Origin: Microbulbifer donghaiensis
Lineage (GTDB): Bacteria; Pseudomonadota; Gammaproteobacteria; Pseudomonadales; Cellvibrionaceae
Assembly: GCF_900129095.1 (NCBI RefSeq)
Contig: NZ_FQVA01000008.1
Location: 1 to 64,000, forward strand
DNA: 64,000 nucleotides
Direction: 5' to 3'
Positions 18,848 through 29,444 of this stretch are shown here, piece by piece. The notes below the pieces were generated by a model. The model ran no database searches. It had not been told where the DNA came from and saw only the letters and a program-made list of their open reading frames with translations. Numbering within the stretch: the first letter of the stretch is position 1; every line of letters starts with the position of its first letter. A program made the translations under genes and the position numbers.

Positions 18848-19111
18848 ATGGCTGAAGCAAAACTGAAGCGTACTCTGACCGGTAAGGTTGTGAGTGACAA
18901 GATGGATAAAACCATCACCGTTTTGATCGAGCGCCGTGTTAAGCACCCGATCTACGGCAAAATTGTGAGCAAGTCCACCAAGCTCAAGGCACATGATGAG
19001 AACAATGAGTGCAGCATCGGTGATGTTGTAACCATCGAAGAGTCTCGTCCGCTGTCCAAGAGCAAATCCTGGGCTTTGCAGAAAATTGTAGAGCGTGCGG
19101 CGAAGGTTTAA
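18848..19111 (+). CDS. rpsQ: 30S ribosomal protein S17
   Basis: 87 residues; OB fold with [20 protein letters not shown] and HPIYGKIV motifs. It begins 2 nt after rpmC. Binds 16S rRNA early in 30S assembly. Confidence 0.98.
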   Translation: MAEAKLKRTLTGKVVSDKMDKTITVLIERRVKHPIYGKIVSKSTKLKAHDENNECSIGDVVTIEESRPLSKSKSWALQKIVERAAKV

Positions 19112-19145
19112 CCCCTAGCGCATTGAAGAGTTTCGGAGAGAGACG

Positions 19146-19514
19146 ATGATTCAAGCGGAATCCTACTTAGAAGTAGCTGACAACAGTGGGGCTCGCCGTG
19201 TCATGTGCATTAAGGTGCTGGGCGGCTCCCATCGTCGTTACGCCGGCGTGGGCGACATTATCAAGGTGACCGTTAAGGAAGCCATCCCCCGCGGTAAAGT
19301 GAAGAAGGGTCAGGTAATGAACGCTGTTGTGGTTCGCACCAAAAAAGGTGTGCGCCGTGCAGACGGATCCCTGATCAAATTTGACGATAACGCAGCGGTA
19401 CTGCTGAACCAGCAACTGGCGCCGGTCGGCACCCGTATTTTTGGCCCGGTAACTCGCGAGCTGCGCGGTGAGAAGTTCATGAAGATCATCTCGCTGGCAC
19501 CGGAAGTTATCTAA
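19146..19514 (+). CDS. rplN: 50S ribosomal protein L14
   Basis: 122 residues beginning [20 protein letters not shown], the universal L14 start. The spc operon of E. coli begins at this gene; the 34-nt gap here holds a GGAGAGA ribosome site and no obvious promoter. Confidence 0.98.
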   Translation: MIQAESYLEVADNSGARRVMCIKVLGGSHRRYAGVGDIIKVTVKEAIPRGKVKKGQVMNAVVVRTKKGVRRADGSLIKFDDNAAVLLNQQLAPVGTRIFGPVTRELRGEKFMKIISLAPEVI

Positions 19515-19537
19515 GCCTGAAGCGGAGAAATAGAGTT

Positions 19538-19849
19538 ATGCGCAAGATCAAGCGTGACGACGAAGTGATCGTTATCGCCGGTCGCGACAAGGGCAAGCGC
19601 GGTACTGTACGCAAAGTACTGAACGACGGTCGCCTGATTGTTGCCGGTGTACAGATGATCAAAAAACACCAGAAGCCAAACCCCCAGCTGGGCGTTGCCG
19701 GTGGTATCGTTGAGAAGGAGGCTGCAATCCAGTCTTCCAACGTAGCTATCTTCAACCCCAACACCCAAAAGGCTGACCGGGTAGGCTTTAAAGTACTGGA
19801 AGACGGCACTAAGATTCGCGTCTTCAAATCCAGCGGCGAAGCCATCTAA
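19538..19849 (+). CDS. rplX: 50S ribosomal protein L24
   Basis: 103 residues with the N-terminal KOW motif ([18 protein letters not shown]). An initiator of 50S assembly. Confidence 0.98.
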   Translation: MRKIKRDDEVIVIAGRDKGKRGTVRKVLNDGRLIVAGVQMIKKHQKPNPQLGVAGGIVEKEAAIQSSNVAIFNPNTQKADRVGFKVLEDGTKIRVFKSSGEAI

Positions 19850-19880
19850 GGCTTTAGGCGCAGAAGCAGGTTGGTAGATC

Positions 19881-20420
19881 ATGGCAAAGCTTAAAGAGCT
19901 CTACACGAAAGAACTCGCGCCCAAGCTGAAAGAAGAGCTGGGGCTCGACAATGTGATGGCAGTGCCGCGCATCACTAAGATCACCATCAACATGGGTGTT
20001 GGTGAGGCGATTGCTGACAAGAAGGTGCTGGAGCACGCTGTCAGTGATATGACGGCAATTACTGGTCAAAAACCCATCGTGACTAAGGCGCGCAAGTCTA
20101 TTGCGGGCTTTAAGATTCGTGACGGTTGGCCGATTGGCTGCAAGGTGACTCTGCGCGGTGAGCGCATGTATGAATTCCTGGAGCGTCTGGTCGACATCGC
20201 GATCCCGCGTATCCGCGACTTCCGTGGCGTCAGCCCGAAGCAGTTCGACGGCCGCGGCAACTTCTCTATGGGTGTGACTGAGCAAATCATCTTCCCGGAA
20301 ATTGATTACGACAAAGTAGACAAGCTCCGCGGTCTGGATATTTGTATTACCACTACAGCGGCTAACGACGACCAAGGTCGCGCGCTGCTGAAAGCGTTTA
20401 ACTTCCCTTTCAAGGGTTAA
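19881..20420 (+). CDS. rplE: 50S ribosomal protein L5
   Basis: 179 residues, with [11 protein letters not shown] and RDFRGV motifs; binds 5S rRNA in the central protuberance. Confidence 0.98.
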   Translation: MAKLKELYTKELAPKLKEELGLDNVMAVPRITKITINMGVGEAIADKKVLEHAVSDMTAITGQKPIVTKARKSIAGFKIRDGWPIGCKVTLRGERMYEFLERLVDIAIPRIRDFRGVSPKQFDGRGNFSMGVTEQIIFPEIDYDKVDKLRGLDICITTTAANDDQGRALLKAFNFPFKG

Positions 20421-20429
20421 GAGGATTCC

Positions 20430-20735
20430 ATGGCGAAGAAATCCATGATTGCGCGTGAGAAAAAGCGCGCTCGAACCGCAGCTAAGTACGCCGAAAAGCG
20501 TCAAGAGCTGAAGGCGATCATCGCCAGTACCACTGCTTCTGAAGAAGAGCAGTGGGAGGCTCAACTCAAGCTGCAGAAACTGCCGCGCGATGCAAGCCCG
20601 GTACGTCAGCAACGCCGCTGTCGTATCACTGGTCGCCCCCACGCTGTCTACCGCAAGTTCGGCCTGTGCCGTAACAAGCTGCGCGAAGCGGCAATGCGTG
20701 GTGATGTTCCCGGTCTGGTTAAGTCCAGCTGGTAA
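20430..20735 (+). CDS. rpsN: 30S ribosomal protein S14
   Basis: 101 residues, the long zinc-free form (no CxxC pairs). It contains the conserved [20 protein letters not shown] segment. Confidence 0.98.
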   Translation: MAKKSMIAREKKRARTAAKYAEKRQELKAIIASTTASEEEQWEAQLKLQKLPRDASPVRQQRRCRITGRPHAVYRKFGLCRNKLREAAMRGDVPGLVKSSW

Positions 20736-20761
20736 AAGGCAGACTTGAGGAGTCTTAATAA

Positions 20762-21154
20762 ATGAGTATGCAAGATCCGTTGGCAGATATGCTGACTCGC
20801 ATCCGCAATGCCCTGGCGCGCGGAAAGGCCGAAGTCACTCTGCCTTCATCAAAACTGAAAGTGGCTGTAGCTAACGTGCTGAAAGACGAAGGCTACATCA
20901 CTGACGTCAACGTAAGCGAAAGCGCCAAGCCGGAGCTGACCATTGCCCTGAAATACTTCCAGGGCAAGCCGGTTATCGCCGAGCTGGATCGCGTATCCCG
21001 TCCGGGCCTGCGCGCTTACACTGGCAAGAAAGCTCTGCCGACCGTCCGTGGTGGCCTGGGTATCGCGATCGTTTCCACCTCCAAGGGTGTGATGACTGAT
21101 CGCGCTGCGCGTCAGGCCGGTGTCGGTGGCGAAGTGCTCTGCACCGTATTCTAA
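20762..21154 (+). CDS. rpsH: 30S ribosomal protein S8
   Basis: 130 residues, [15 protein letters not shown] start and the [19 protein letters not shown]-terminal RNA-binding motif. In E. coli S8 represses the spc operon at the rplE start; I did not identify that target here. Confidence 0.98.
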   Translation: MSMQDPLADMLTRIRNALARGKAEVTLPSSKLKVAVANVLKDEGYITDVNVSESAKPELTIALKYFQGKPVIAELDRVSRPGLRAYTGKKALPTVRGGLGIAIVSTSKGVMTDRAARQAGVGGEVLCTVF

Positions 21155-21166
21155 GCGGGGGTCGAT

Positions 21167-21700
21167 ATGTCTCGAGTAGCAAATAGTCCAGTTGCAATTC
21201 CCGCGGGCGTTACCATTGACCTGAAAGGTCAGGACATCGCTGTAAAAGGCGGTAACGGTAACCTGAACATGGTTATTCACAGCGATGTAGAAGTGAGCCA
21301 GGCAGACAGCCAGCTGACTTTCGTTGCGCGCAATAACTCCAAGCAGGCCAAGGCGCTGGCAGGTACTACCCGCGCTCTGGTCAACAACATGGTGGTAGGT
21401 GTCAGCCAGGGCTTCGAGCGTAAGCTGCAGCTGTTGGGTGTTGGTTACCGCGCTAAGGCGTCCGGTAAGACTGTAAACCTGACCCTGGGCTTCTCCCACC
21501 CGATCGATTATCAGCTGCCGGAAGGTGTGACTGCGGAAACTCCGACCCAGACTGAAATCGTACTGAAGAGCAGCAACAAGCAGTTGCTGGGCCAAGTGGC
21601 CGCCGAGATCCGCGCTTTCCGTCCGCCGGAGCCCTACAAAGGTAAGGGTGTCCGTTACGCCGACGAGCGCGTGTATCGCAAAGAGGCCAAGAAGAAGTAA
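21167..21700 (+). CDS. rplF: 50S ribosomal protein L6
   Basis: 177 residues, beginning [17 protein letters not shown], two related alpha/beta domains, with the C-terminal [15 protein letters not shown] motif. Near the sarcin-ricin loop. Confidence 0.98.
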   Translation: MSRVANSPVAIPAGVTIDLKGQDIAVKGGNGNLNMVIHSDVEVSQADSQLTFVARNNSKQAKALAGTTRALVNNMVVGVSQGFERKLQLLGVGYRAKASGKTVNLTLGFSHPIDYQLPEGVTAETPTQTEIVLKSSNKQLLGQVAAEIRAFRPPEPYKGKGVRYADERVYRKEAKKK

Positions 21701-21713
21701 ATAGGGCATAGAT

Positions 21714-22064
21714 ATGAACGTTAAGAAAGCATCTCGCTTGCGTCGTGCACGTCGTGCCCGCGCCAAGATCCGCGAGCTCGGCGCCGTTCGCCTGACCGTG
21801 AACCGTACGCCGCGTCACATTTACGCACAGATCCTGTCTGCCGATAGCAACAAGGTACTGGCTTCTGCCTCTACCCTGGATAAGGACCTGCGCTCCGGTA
21901 AAACCGGTAACGTCGATGCCGCTAAGGCGGTTGGCACCCTGATCGCCGAGCGCGCCAAGGCTGCCGGTGTTGAACAAGTTGCCTTCGATCGCAGCGGTTT
22001 CAAATACCACGGCCGCGTTAAGGCGCTGGCTGACGCTGCTCGCGAAGCCGGTCTGAAATTCTAA
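21714..22064 (+). CDS. rplR: 50S ribosomal protein L18
   Basis: 116 residues; basic N-terminus ([20 protein letters not shown]) and the [21 protein letters not shown]-terminus. Binds 5S rRNA with L5. Confidence 0.98.
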   Translation: MNVKKASRLRRARRARAKIRELGAVRLTVNRTPRHIYAQILSADSNKVLASASTLDKDLRSGKTGNVDAAKAVGTLIAERAKAAGVEQVAFDRSGFKYHGRVKALADAAREAGLKF

Positions 22065-22074
22065 GGGTTGAGTT

Positions 22075-22581
22075 ATGGCTAGAGAGAAAGACAAAAGCAA
22101 CGACGAAGGCCTGCAGGAAAAGCTGGTCCAGGTCAATCGCGTTGCCAAGACTGTTAAAGGTGGTCGTATCTTCGCCTTTACCGCACTGACCGTAGTTGGC
22201 GACGGCAATGGCCGCGTTGGCTTCGGTCGCGGCAAGGCACGTGAAGTGCCGGTTGCCATCCAGAAGGCGATGGAAGCTGCGCGTCGCAACATGATCCAGG
22301 TCGATCTGAACGGTGACACCATTCAGTACGCGACCAACGGTCGTCACGGCGGCTCCAAGGTTTACATGCAGCCCGCTTCCCAGGGTACCGGTGTTATCGC
22401 CGGCGGTGCCATGCGCTCCGTACTGGAAATGGCTGGCGTACACAACGTACTGGCCAAGTGCTACGGCTCCACCAATCCGGTGAACGTAGTGCGCGCAACT
22501 TTCAAGGCTCTGGATCAAATGCAGAGCCCGGAAGACGTTGCGGCCAAGCGTGGCAAATCAGTCGAAGAGATCCTGGGCTAA
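22075..22581 (+). CDS. rpsE: 30S ribosomal protein S5
   Basis: 168 residues with the double-stranded RNA-binding fold ([19 protein letters not shown]) and the C-terminal S5 domain. Important for decoding fidelity. Confidence 0.98.
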   Translation: MAREKDKSNDEGLQEKLVQVNRVAKTVKGGRIFAFTALTVVGDGNGRVGFGRGKAREVPVAIQKAMEAARRNMIQVDLNGDTIQYATNGRHGGSKVYMQPASQGTGVIAGGAMRSVLEMAGVHNVLAKCYGSTNPVNVVRATFKALDQMQSPEDVAAKRGKSVEEILG

Positions 22582-22619
22582 TTGCGGCCTGGACCAAAGG
22601 TTATTAGTGGGTTAAGACC

Positions 22620-22805
22620 ATGGCTAAGAAGACCATTAAAGTCACCCAGATCAAAAGCATTCACGGACGCCTGAAAAACCATCAGGCGTGCGTTGCCGGT
22701 CTGGGCCTGCGCCGCATCGGTCACACTGTGGAAGTGGAAGACACTCCCTCTGTGCGCGGCATGATCAACAAAGTTAACTACCTGGTTAAGGTTGAGGGGG
22801 AATAA
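22620..22805 (+). CDS. rpmD: 50S ribosomal protein L30
   Basis: 61 residues, [16 protein letters not shown] start, [20 protein letters not shown]. Its 3' end carries the ribosome site (GAGGGGGA) of rplO. Confidence 0.98.
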   Translation: MAKKTIKVTQIKSIHGRLKNHQACVAGLGLRRIGHTVEVEDTPSVRGMINKVNYLVKVEGE

Positions 22806-22806
22806 G

Positions 22807-23241
22807 ATGCGTTTGAACGAACTGTCTCCCGCAGAAGGCCACAAGCACAGCGCCAAGCGCGTCGGTCGTGGTATCGGTAGCGGCCTGGGTAAAACCGGCG
22901 GCCGCGGCCACAAGGGCCAGAAGTCCCGCTCCGGCGGTTCTGTACGTCCGGGCTTCGAAGGCGGTCAGATGCCGCTGCAGAAGCGCCTGCCGAAATACGG
23001 TTTCACCGCGCGTGTATCCCGCTTTGTTGCGGAAGTACGCCTGGCGGAGCTGGCCAAGGTAGACGCTGACGTAATCGATTTGGCAGCGCTGAAGAATGCC
23101 GATATTATCGGCAACCACATTAAACGCGCCAAAGTATTCCTGTCCGGCGAGCTGACCAAAGCGGTAACCGTTAAAGGTCTGGGCGTCACCAAAGGTGCGA
23201 AAGCGGCCATCGAAGCTGCTGGCGGTAAAATAGAAGACTAA
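22807..23241 (+). CDS. rplO: 50S ribosomal protein L15
   Basis: 144 residues beginning [19 protein letters not shown] prefer the ATG at 22807, the conserved L15 start, 1 nt after the rpmD stop; the upstream in-frame codon at 22792 overlaps the ribosome site. Confidence 0.98.
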   Translation: MRLNELSPAEGHKHSAKRVGRGIGSGLGKTGGRGHKGQKSRSGGSVRPGFEGGQMPLQKRLPKYGFTARVSRFVAEVRLAELAKVDADVIDLAALKNADIIGNHIKRAKVFLSGELTKAVTVKGLGVTKGAKAAIEAAGGKIED

Positions 23242-23252
23242 TTGAGGCCCCA

Positions 23253-24599
23253 ATGGCACGACCAGGATCCGGTGTAAATCCCCTGGGCAACAGCAAGGGA
23301 TTGGGCGAGCTTTGGGCTCGCCTTCGTTTTCTGTTCCTCGCGATTCTCGTGTATCGCTTCGGAACGCATATTCCGGTGCCCGGTATAGACCCGGAAAAGC
23401 TGTCGAACCTGTTTAACCAGAACCAGGGCACGATCCTGGGGCTGTTCAACATGTTCTCAGGCGGCGCCCTGGAGCGCATGAGTATTCTGGCGTTGGGCAT
23501 CATGCCCTACATTTCTGCGTCCATCATCATGCAGTTGATGGCCGCGGTGACGCCCTCTCTGGAAGCGTTGAAGAAAGAGGGGGACGCCGGACGGCGCAAG
23601 ATCAACCAGTACACCCGTTACCTGACGGTGGTACTGGCCCTGATCCAGGGTATCGGCATGACGTTCGGCCTGGCTGGTCAAAACCTGGCTTATTCAGCAG
23701 AGCCGGCATTCGGTTTCTACTTCGTGGCGGTGACGTCACTGGTAACCGGTGCGGTATTCATGATGTGGCTGGGTGAGCAGATCACCGAGCGCGGCGTCGG
23801 CAACGGCATTTCGATGCTGATCTTTGCCGGCATCGTGGCGGGTCTGCCCAGTGCCATCGGTCAGGCATTCGAGCAGGCGCGCCAGGGCGAGCTGCACATC
23901 CTGCTGCTGCTGGCCATCGGTTTTGTCGCCATCGCGGTTGTGTACTTTGTGGTTGTGATGGAGCGCGGCCAGCGTCGCATCACTATCAACCATGCGCGCC
24001 GCCAGGCCGGTCGCTACTCCGCAGCCCCTGCTGCGCAGTCCAGCCACCTGCCGCTGAAGGTGAATATGGCCGGTGTTATCCCGGTGATCTTCGCCAGCAG
24101 CATCCTGCTGTTCCCGGCCACCCTGGCACAGTGGTTCGGCCAGGGCGGTGAAGGTATCGGTGCGCAGATTCTGCAGTGGATGGCACTGCAGCTGGGCCCG
24201 GGTCAGCCGCTGAACATTATTCTGTTCGCGCTGCTGATTGGTTTCTTCTGCTTCTTCTATACGGCGTTGATGTTCAACCCGAATGAAGTGGCGGATAACC
24301 TGAAAAAATCCGGCGCCTATGTGCCCGGCATCCGCCCCGGTGAGCAGACCGCACGTTACATCGATAGTGTGCTGACCCGTCTCACGCTGGTGGGTGCGTG
24401 TTACATAGCACTGGTGTCCTTGCTACCGCAGTTCCTGGTGGTAGGACTGAATATTCCCTTCTATCTGGGGGGTACTTCACTGCTGATCGTTGTTGTCGTG
24501 GTGATGGACTTTATGGCACAGGTACAATCGCACCTGCTGTCGCACCAGTACGAAGGTATGATGAAAAAAGCGAACCTGCAAAGCTACGGTCGTCGCTAG
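23253..24599 (+). CDS. secY: Preprotein translocase subunit SecY
   Basis: 448 residues, ten predicted membrane segments, the channel of the Sec translocon. Conserved features include RITEQ-type loops (here [20 protein letters not shown]), the plug after segment 1, and the cytosolic loop RQAGRYS. Located between rplO and rpmJ as in other proteobacteria. Confidence 0.99.
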   Translation: MARPGSGVNPLGNSKGLGELWARLRFLFLAILVYRFGTHIPVPGIDPEKLSNLFNQNQGTILGLFNMFSGGALERMSILALGIMPYISASIIMQLMAAVTPSLEALKKEGDAGRRKINQYTRYLTVVLALIQGIGMTFGLAGQNLAYSAEPAFGFYFVAVTSLVTGAVFMMWLGEQITERGVGNGISMLIFAGIVAGLPSAIGQAFEQARQGELHILLLLAIGFVAIAVVYFVVVMERGQRRITINHARRQAGRYSAAPAAQSSHLPLKVNMAGVIPVIFASSILLFPATLAQWFGQGGEGIGAQILQWMALQLGPGQPLNIILFALLIGFFCFFYTALMFNPNEVADNLKKSGAYVPGIRPGEQTARYIDSVLTRLTLVGACYIALVSLLPQFLVVGLNIPFYLGGTSLLIVVVVVMDFMAQVQSHLLSHQYEGMMKKANLQSYGRR

Positions 24600-24640
24600 T
24601 GCGTCACCTGCTCGCAGTTTGATTGGATTGAGGTAAGGTC

Positions 24641-24757
24641 ATGAAAGTACGCGCTTCTGTTAAAAAGATCTGCCGTAACTGCAAAATCGTACGTCGCAAG
24701 GGCGTTCTGCGGGTTATCTGCAGCGCTGAGCCTCGTCACAAGCAGCGGCAAGGGTAA
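24641..24757 (+). CDS. rpmJ: 50S ribosomal protein L36
   Basis: A 38-residue protein ([20 protein letters not shown] start) too short for many gene finders. The zinc ligands Cys11, Cys14, Cys27 and His33 are all present, so this is the zinc-binding C+ form. GAGGTAAGG precedes the ATG. It is the last gene of the spc operon. Confidence 0.97.
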   Translation: MKVRASVKKICRNCKIVRRKGVLRVICSAEPRHKQRQG

Positions 24758-25165
24758 GCTGCGACCGAAATGCCAGTGGCATTTCGCAGTACAGCTTACG
24801 ACCGGCCATGGATGGCTGGGCCGGCGTCCGCTCCAGGGATGGCTGCTTGAGACGTCAATTGAAAGAACATGCCGGCCGTCGCGGCCCCCGCGATAGTTGG
24901 CGACACCGCAAACCCTCCCGGGAATGTGGTGGAGACTGAAGAGTCATAACTTGAAGGTCTCAATTTGGGGGCGTTGACTGTCGTCCGCATCCTCTTCGGG
25001 TTACCGGAGGGGGCGTGGGCTATTGCAATTTAGTGTCTGAAAAGCTATTCTTGCGCGCCTTTTTGGTGGCGCCGCCGGTTTTTTAGTCGCTGTCAGCGCC
25101 GAATTCAAAGCTGAGTCACACACTTATTTGTAGTAAGTGGCTCCCAATACGTGGAGTACGCCTCT
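24758..25165 (+). other. Long spc-alpha intergenic region with repeat copy 2
   Basis: About 400 bp separate rpmJ from rpsM, far more than is usual. It holds a hairpin preceded by GACCGAAA (GAAATGCC at 24767-24774, GGCATTTC at 24778-24785), the 25-bp dispersed block at 24800-24824 (one mismatch to 194-218), and, further on, a candidate promoter. No gene is apparent. Confidence 0.6.
25023..25051 (+). promoter_or_regulatory. Candidate promoter of the alpha operon
   Basis: TTGCAA (25023-25028) and TATTCT (25046-25051) are spaced by 17 bp, giving a start near 25058 and a leader of about 108 nt before rpsM. In E. coli the alpha-operon leader folds into an S4-binding pseudoknot; I see GC-rich pairing near 25056-25080 but cannot confirm that structure. 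Confidence 0.55.
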
Positions 25166-25522
25166 ATGGCACGTATTGCTGGTGTCAATGTACCAGACCA
25201 CAAGCACGCCGTGATCTCCCTGACCCATATCTACGGGGTTGGTCGCACCACGGCTAAGTCTATTTTGGCAGCGGTTGGTATCGCTGAATCCACCAAAATC
25301 CGCGATCTGTCTGAAGATCAGATCGAATCCATCCGCGGTGAAGTTGCTAAGCACACCGTAGAGGGCGATCTGCGCCGTGAAGTATCCATGAACATCAAAC
25401 GCCTGATGGACCTGGGTTGCTTCCGCGGTCTGCGCCATCGTCGCAGCCTGCCGCTCCGCGGCCAGCGCACCAAGACCAATGCCCGCACCCGTAAGGGTCC
25501 GCGCAAGCCGATTCGTAAGTAA
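25166..25522 (+). CDS. rpsM: 30S ribosomal protein S13
   Basis: 118 residues beginning [19 protein letters not shown], with the C-terminal basic tail ([20 protein letters not shown]). The ATG at 25166 is the conserved start; an in-frame codon 15 nt upstream is ignored. Confidence 0.98.
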   Translation: MARIAGVNVPDHKHAVISLTHIYGVGRTTAKSILAAVGIAESTKIRDLSEDQIESIRGEVAKHTVEGDLRREVSMNIKRLMDLGCFRGLRHRRSLPLRGQRTKTNARTRKGPRKPIRK

Positions 25523-25607
25523 GTCCCAGGACTGAAACGCAAATCGCGGTTTAAGAAGCCCGACCTCTCATCGAGGCGGGATTTGATACAGGATTTAGGA
25601 TACTGGT

Positions 25608-25997
25608 ATGGCTAAGCCAAAAACTACTGTTCGCAAGAAGGTCAAAAAGACCGTTGTCGACGGTATTGCCCACATCCACGCATCGTTTAACAACACGATC
25701 GTCACGATCACTGATCGTCAGGGTAATACCCTCAGCTGGGCCACCGCGGGTGGTTCCGGTTTCCGTGGTTCTCGTAAGAGCACCCCGTTTGCAGCCCAGG
25801 TTGCCGCCGAGCGCGCAGGCACTGCCGCTCAGGAATACGGCCTGAAAAACCTTGACGTAGAAGTGAAGGGCCCTGGCCCCGGCCGCGAATCTGCTGTTCG
25901 CGCGCTGAACAACTGCGGCTACAAGATCACCAACATCACCGACGTGACGCCGATCCCGCATAATGGTTGTCGTCCGCCCAAGAAACGTCGCGTGTAA
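25608..25997 (+). CDS. rpsK: 30S ribosomal protein S11
   Basis: 129 residues; [18 protein letters not shown] and the C-terminal [18 protein letters not shown] are diagnostic. It shapes the E-site platform. Confidence 0.98.
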   Translation: MAKPKTTVRKKVKKTVVDGIAHIHASFNNTIVTITDRQGNTLSWATAGGSGFRGSRKSTPFAAQVAAERAGTAAQEYGLKNLDVEVKGPGPGRESAVRALNNCGYKITNITDVTPIPHNGCRPPKKRRV

Positions 25998-26012
25998 GAG
26001 GGGGCTGACAAA

Positions 26013-26633
26013 ATGGCACGTTATATTGGACCGAAATGTAAGCTTTCCCGTCGGGAAGGTACCGATCTGCAGCTGAAGAGCGGTGTACGTCCGCACGACT
26101 CCAAATGTCGCGCGGAATCCAAGCCCGGTCAGCACGGCGCCGGCCGCGGCCGCCTGTCTGACTACGGCGTTCAGCTGCGTGAAAAACAGAAGGTTCGCCG
26201 CATCTACGGCGTACTGGAGAAGCAGTTCCGCAACTACTACAAGGAAGCGGCGCGTCTGAAGGGCGCCACTGGTGAAAACCTGCTGCAACTGCTGGAAAAG
26301 CGCCTGGACAACGTGGTTTACCGCATGGGCTTCGGCTCTACCCGCGCTGAAGCGCGTCAGCTGGTTTCCCACAAGGCGATCCTGGTGAATGGCAGCGCTG
26401 TAAACATCCCCTCTTACCAAGTGAAAGAAGGCGATGTGATCGCAGTGCGCGAAAAAGCCAAGAAGCAGCTGCGTATCCAGAATTCCGTTTCCCTCTCCGC
26501 CGCACGCGGCGATGTCGAGTGGGTAGACGTAAACGCGAGCAAGCTGGAAGGCACTTTCAAGCGCGTTCCGGATCGCGTGGATCTGCCGGCAGAGATCAAC
26601 GAAAACCTTATCGTGGAACTTTACTCCAAGTAA
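26013..26633 (+). CDS. rpsD: 30S ribosomal protein S4
   Basis: 206 residues, [19 protein letters not shown] start and an S4 RNA-binding domain ([20 protein letters not shown]). A primary 16S binder and, in E. coli, the regulator of this operon. Confidence 0.98.
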   Translation: MARYIGPKCKLSRREGTDLQLKSGVRPHDSKCRAESKPGQHGAGRGRLSDYGVQLREKQKVRRIYGVLEKQFRNYYKEAARLKGATGENLLQLLEKRLDNVVYRMGFGSTRAEARQLVSHKAILVNGSAVNIPSYQVKEGDVIAVREKAKKQLRIQNSVSLSAARGDVEWVDVNASKLEGTFKRVPDRVDLPAEINENLIVELYSK

Positions 26634-26677
26634 GACTTGGTCCACTTTAAGGAATCCAACTGTAAACAGGTATGGCT

Positions 26678-27682
26678 ATGCAGACTGCTGTCAACGAGTT
26701 TTTGACACCGCGTCGTATTGACGTCACCGAGTACAACCCGAACCACGCCAAAGTGGTTCTGGAGCCCCTGGAGCGTGGTTTCGGCCACACTCTCGGCAAT
26801 GCGCTGCGCCGCATCCTGCTGTCCTCCATGCCGGGCTGCGCCGTCACCGAAGTCGAGATTGACGGTGTTGAGCACGAGTACAGCGCGATCGAAGGTGTGC
26901 AGGAAGATGTAATTGAAATCCTGCTCAACCTGAAGGAAATCGCCGTGGTCATGCACGGCAAAGATCAGGCGGTACTGAGCCTGAGCAAGAAGGGCCCGGG
27001 AGCGGTGACCGCTGGAGATATCCAGGTCGATCACGATATCGAGATCGTTAATCCCGAACACGTGATCGCCAATATCACCGGCGACGTCGAACTCAGCCTG
27101 CGTCTGACTGTGGCGCGCGGCCGTGGCTACCAGCCCGCCGACGCCCGTCGTGACGAAGAGGAAGAGACCCGTTCGATCGGCCGTCTGCAGCTGGACGCTT
27201 CTTACAGCCCGGTTCGTCGCGTTTCCTACAGCGTAGAAGCCGCGCGTGTTGAGCAGCGTACCGACCTGGACAAGCTGGTACTGGACCTGGAGACCAACGG
27301 TACTCTGGATCCGGAAGAGGCGATTCGCCGTGCCGCCACTATCCTGCAGCAGCAGCTGGCAGTGTTTGTGGACCTGGAAGGCGAGAAGGAGTCCCAGCCC
27401 AAGGCTGAGGAGCCGGAAGTTGACCCGGTGCTGCTGCGCCCGGTAGACGATCTGGAGTTGACCGTACGTTCGGCCAACTGTCTGAAGGCAGAGAACATCT
27501 ACTATATCGGTGACCTGATTCAGCGCACCGAAGTAGAGCTGCTGAAGACCCCGAACCTGGGTAAGAAATCCCTGACCGAAATCAAGGATGTTCTGGCTTC
27601 CCGTGGTCTGTCCCTGGGCATGCGCCTCGAGAACTGGCCGCCGGCCAGCCTCAAGGGCGACAGCAAGCTGAGCCCCCTGTAA
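26678..27682 (+). CDS. rpoA: RNA polymerase alpha subunit
   Basis: 334 residues with the N-terminal assembly domain ([20 protein letters not shown]), a linker rich in Glu, and the C-terminal domain that binds UP elements and activators ([33 protein letters not shown]). The ATG at 26678 (MQTAVNEF) has CAGG 7 nt upstream and matches the conserved start; an ATG at 26672 would add two residues. Confidence 0.98.
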   Translation: MQTAVNEFLTPRRIDVTEYNPNHAKVVLEPLERGFGHTLGNALRRILLSSMPGCAVTEVEIDGVEHEYSAIEGVQEDVIEILLNLKEIAVVMHGKDQAVLSLSKKGPGAVTAGDIQVDHDIEIVNPEHVIANITGDVELSLRLTVARGRGYQPADARRDEEEETRSIGRLQLDASYSPVRRVSYSVEAARVEQRTDLDKLVLDLETNGTLDPEEAIRRAATILQQQLAVFVDLEGEKESQPKAEEPEVDPVLLRPVDDLELTVRSANCLKAENIYYIGDLIQRTEVELLKTPNLGKKSLTEIKDVLASRGLSLGMRLENWPPASLKGDSKLSPL

Positions 27683-27696
27683 ACAGTTTTGGTAGG

Positions 27697-27762
27697 CGCG
27701 GCCTCTGGCCGCGTAGTAGAAAGAACCCGAGCGGTGCCACGGCTTAGTGCGCGACACCGCTC
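27697..27762 (+). other. Two hairpins between rpoA and rplQ
   Basis: A 7-bp stem (27697-27703 with 27707-27713, loop TCT) and an 8-bp stem (27729-27736 with 27755-27762) lie in the 139-nt gap. Neither is followed by a T run, so they look like mRNA processing or stability elements and not terminators. Confidence 0.4.
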
Positions 27763-27821
27763 ATGAACGACTTGCTTAGACAGCGTCCGTTGTTAGCAAA
27801 AACGTCGTAAGGAATTGAGTC

Positions 27822-28214
27822 ATGCGTCATCGCTATAGTGGCCGTAAATTCAGCCGTACCAGCGCTCACCGCAAGGCCATGTTCAAGAACATGAGCGCTT
27901 CTCTGGTAGAGCACGAACTGATTAAAACTACTCTGGCCAAAGCCAAAGAGCTGCGTCGCGTCGCCGAGCCGCTGATCACTCTGTCCAAGAAGGACACTGT
28001 GGCCAATCGTCGTCTGGCCTTCGCCCGTATCCGTGACAAGGATGCAGTGAAGAAGCTGTTTGAAGAGCTGGGTCCGCGTTACGAAGCGCGTCCGGGTGGT
28101 TACATCCGTATCCTGAAGTGCGGTTACCGCGCCGGCGACAAGGCCCCGATGGCCTACGTTGAGCTGGTGGATCGCCCTCAGGCTGACGACGCTGCAGAAG
28201 CCGCCGAGGCGTAA
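27822..28214 (+). CDS. rplQ: 50S ribosomal protein L17
   Basis: 130 residues, [20 protein letters not shown] start, last gene of the ribosomal superoperon. An alanine-rich acidic tail (DDAAEAAEA) extends the protein slightly. Confidence 0.98.
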   Translation: MRHRYSGRKFSRTSAHRKAMFKNMSASLVEHELIKTTLAKAKELRRVAEPLITLSKKDTVANRRLAFARIRDKDAVKKLFEELGPRYEARPGGYIRILKCGYRAGDKAPMAYVELVDRPQADDAAEAAEA

Positions 28215-28238
28215 GCCGGCGATTACTCAGCGCAAAGG

Positions 28239-28265
28239 AAGGCCGGTCAGTGACCGGCCTTTTTT
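28239..28265 (+). terminator. Terminator of the ribosomal protein operon
   Basis: GGCCGGT and ACCGGCC flank a 5-nt loop and are followed by six T residues, 25 nt after rplQ. Confidence 0.9.
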
Positions 28266-28296
28266 GTATGCTTCGTTGCAGGTGAGGTAATACCCC

Positions 28297-28545
28297 ATGT
28301 CCTTTGAACAACTGCTCGATAACCTGAACCCGCAGATCGTCGGCAGCCTCAAGCGCGCCATCGAACTGGGTAAGTGGCCAAATGGCGTTACCCTGACGGA
28401 GCAGCAGCGCAATCTGTGTGCCGAAGCGGTGGCCAATTGGGAGCATCGCAACCTGCCAGCAGAGGCGCAGGTGGGCTATGTGCCGCCCAAGAAGACCCCC
28501 TGCGCGGATAAGGGCGACGAAGAGCAGCAGCTCAACTGGGTCTGA
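28297..28545 (+). CDS. DUF1315 (YeaC-like) protein
   Basis: An 82-residue soluble protein. The ELGKWPNGVTLTEQQRNLC segment closely matches E. coli YeaC (DUF1315), whose function is unknown. It follows the rplQ terminator with GAGGTAA before the ATG, so it has its own promoter or is read through. Confidence 0.85.
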   Translation: MSFEQLLDNLNPQIVGSLKRAIELGKWPNGVTLTEQQRNLCAEAVANWEHRNLPAEAQVGYVPPKKTPCADKGDEEQQLNWV

Positions 28546-28731
28546 TTTCCTCCCCTCGCTCACACACAGCGACAATTCTCCCTCTCGCCGCCTGACCCCT
28601 CTGAGCGGCCTGAAAAGGCGCGCATATCTACGCTGGCTTGCTTCCAAGCCATTCACCCGCCGGGAAATCTCTGCTTACATGGGTTGCGCGCTAGAGGCGC
28701 AGCCGCCTGTAACAGCACTCGGAATAAAACT

Positions 28732-29397
28732 ATGCGAAGCGGAGCTCGAATATTCTTGGGGGGGACAGCACTGTCGACACTCATAGTGCTCGGAATCCTG
28801 TATGTGCCGGGGCCCGGTGAGTCCGCTGGTCGCGGCGAGGATGTCGGGCCGGAACTGAAACAGGAATTGGAAAGCGAACGCAGCCCTGAAGCTTTCGCCG
28901 AACAACTCGCCGCGGCTGACATTAGCAGTGATGAAGTGGCCCGCCTCCTCGATGATCCTCGAGTGCAAAGCTATTTGCAGCGTGAAAAAGACAAACAAGA
29001 GATTCGGAATTATTTTTCAGGTGCTAGTGACGCGCTTTCGGATACAGAAGTCTGGGATCTCATCGAGTCGATCGAACGTGAAGGGCGGATTCTGGCTTAC
29101 GAAGCGCTGGCGCTAAAGCTGGCGTGGCTGGAGCGTAACAGTGTCGACAGGGCCGAGTTTGACGCATCATCACGGGCGTTGCTGGCGTCATATGGCGAGA
29201 AGGCCAGGCAAAACGCGGCAGACTACAACCCCTACGAGCAGGTGCCCGGATTTGCCGAGTACAAGGAGATGGAGCGGCGAATAGTGCGGGAGGTGCAACA
29301 GATGACAACGTTTCCCGACGGTCTAAACAGGCACGAATACCTGCGCAAACGGTTACTGAAAGCGCGGGAAGCCGCTTACGGACCCCGAGATGGGTGA
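28732..29397 (+). CDS. Membrane-anchored helical protein, family not recognised
   Basis: 221 residues: a single N-terminal hydrophobic segment (about 8-27, LGGTALSTLIVLGILYV) followed by a charged, mostly helical domain with no Cys. The layout (anchor plus helical periplasmic domain, next to a secreted esterase) resembles that of steric chaperones of lipases, but I see no foldase signature and treat this as a weak analogy. The ATG at 28732 is chosen because the anchor begins there; an upstream in-frame start at 28684 adds 16 polar residues. Confidence 0.65.
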   Translation: MRSGARIFLGGTALSTLIVLGILYVPGPGESAGRGEDVGPELKQELESERSPEAFAEQLAAADISSDEVARLLDDPRVQSYLQREKDKQEIRNYFSGASDALSDTEVWDLIESIEREGRILAYEALALKLAWLERNSVDRAEFDASSRALLASYGEKARQNAADYNPYEQVPGFAEYKEMERRIVREVQQMTTFPDGLNRHEYLRKRLLKAREAAYGPRDG

Positions 29398-29398
29398 A

Positions 29399-29426
29399 AA
29401 GCGCGGCTGGAGCCGCGCTTTTTTTT
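29399..29426 (+). terminator. Bidirectional terminator between convergent genes
   Basis: AAGCGCGGC and GCCGCGCTT pair around TGGA and are followed by T residues; A residues precede the stem, so it can serve both the 28732-29397 gene and the convergent esterase gene. Confidence 0.88.
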
Positions 29427-29444
29427 GCACATTAGGGGCGAGGC

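Noticed and set aside
28684..28731. Earlier start of the anchored helical protein
   Set aside because: It places 16 polar residues before the anchor and has no ribosome site.
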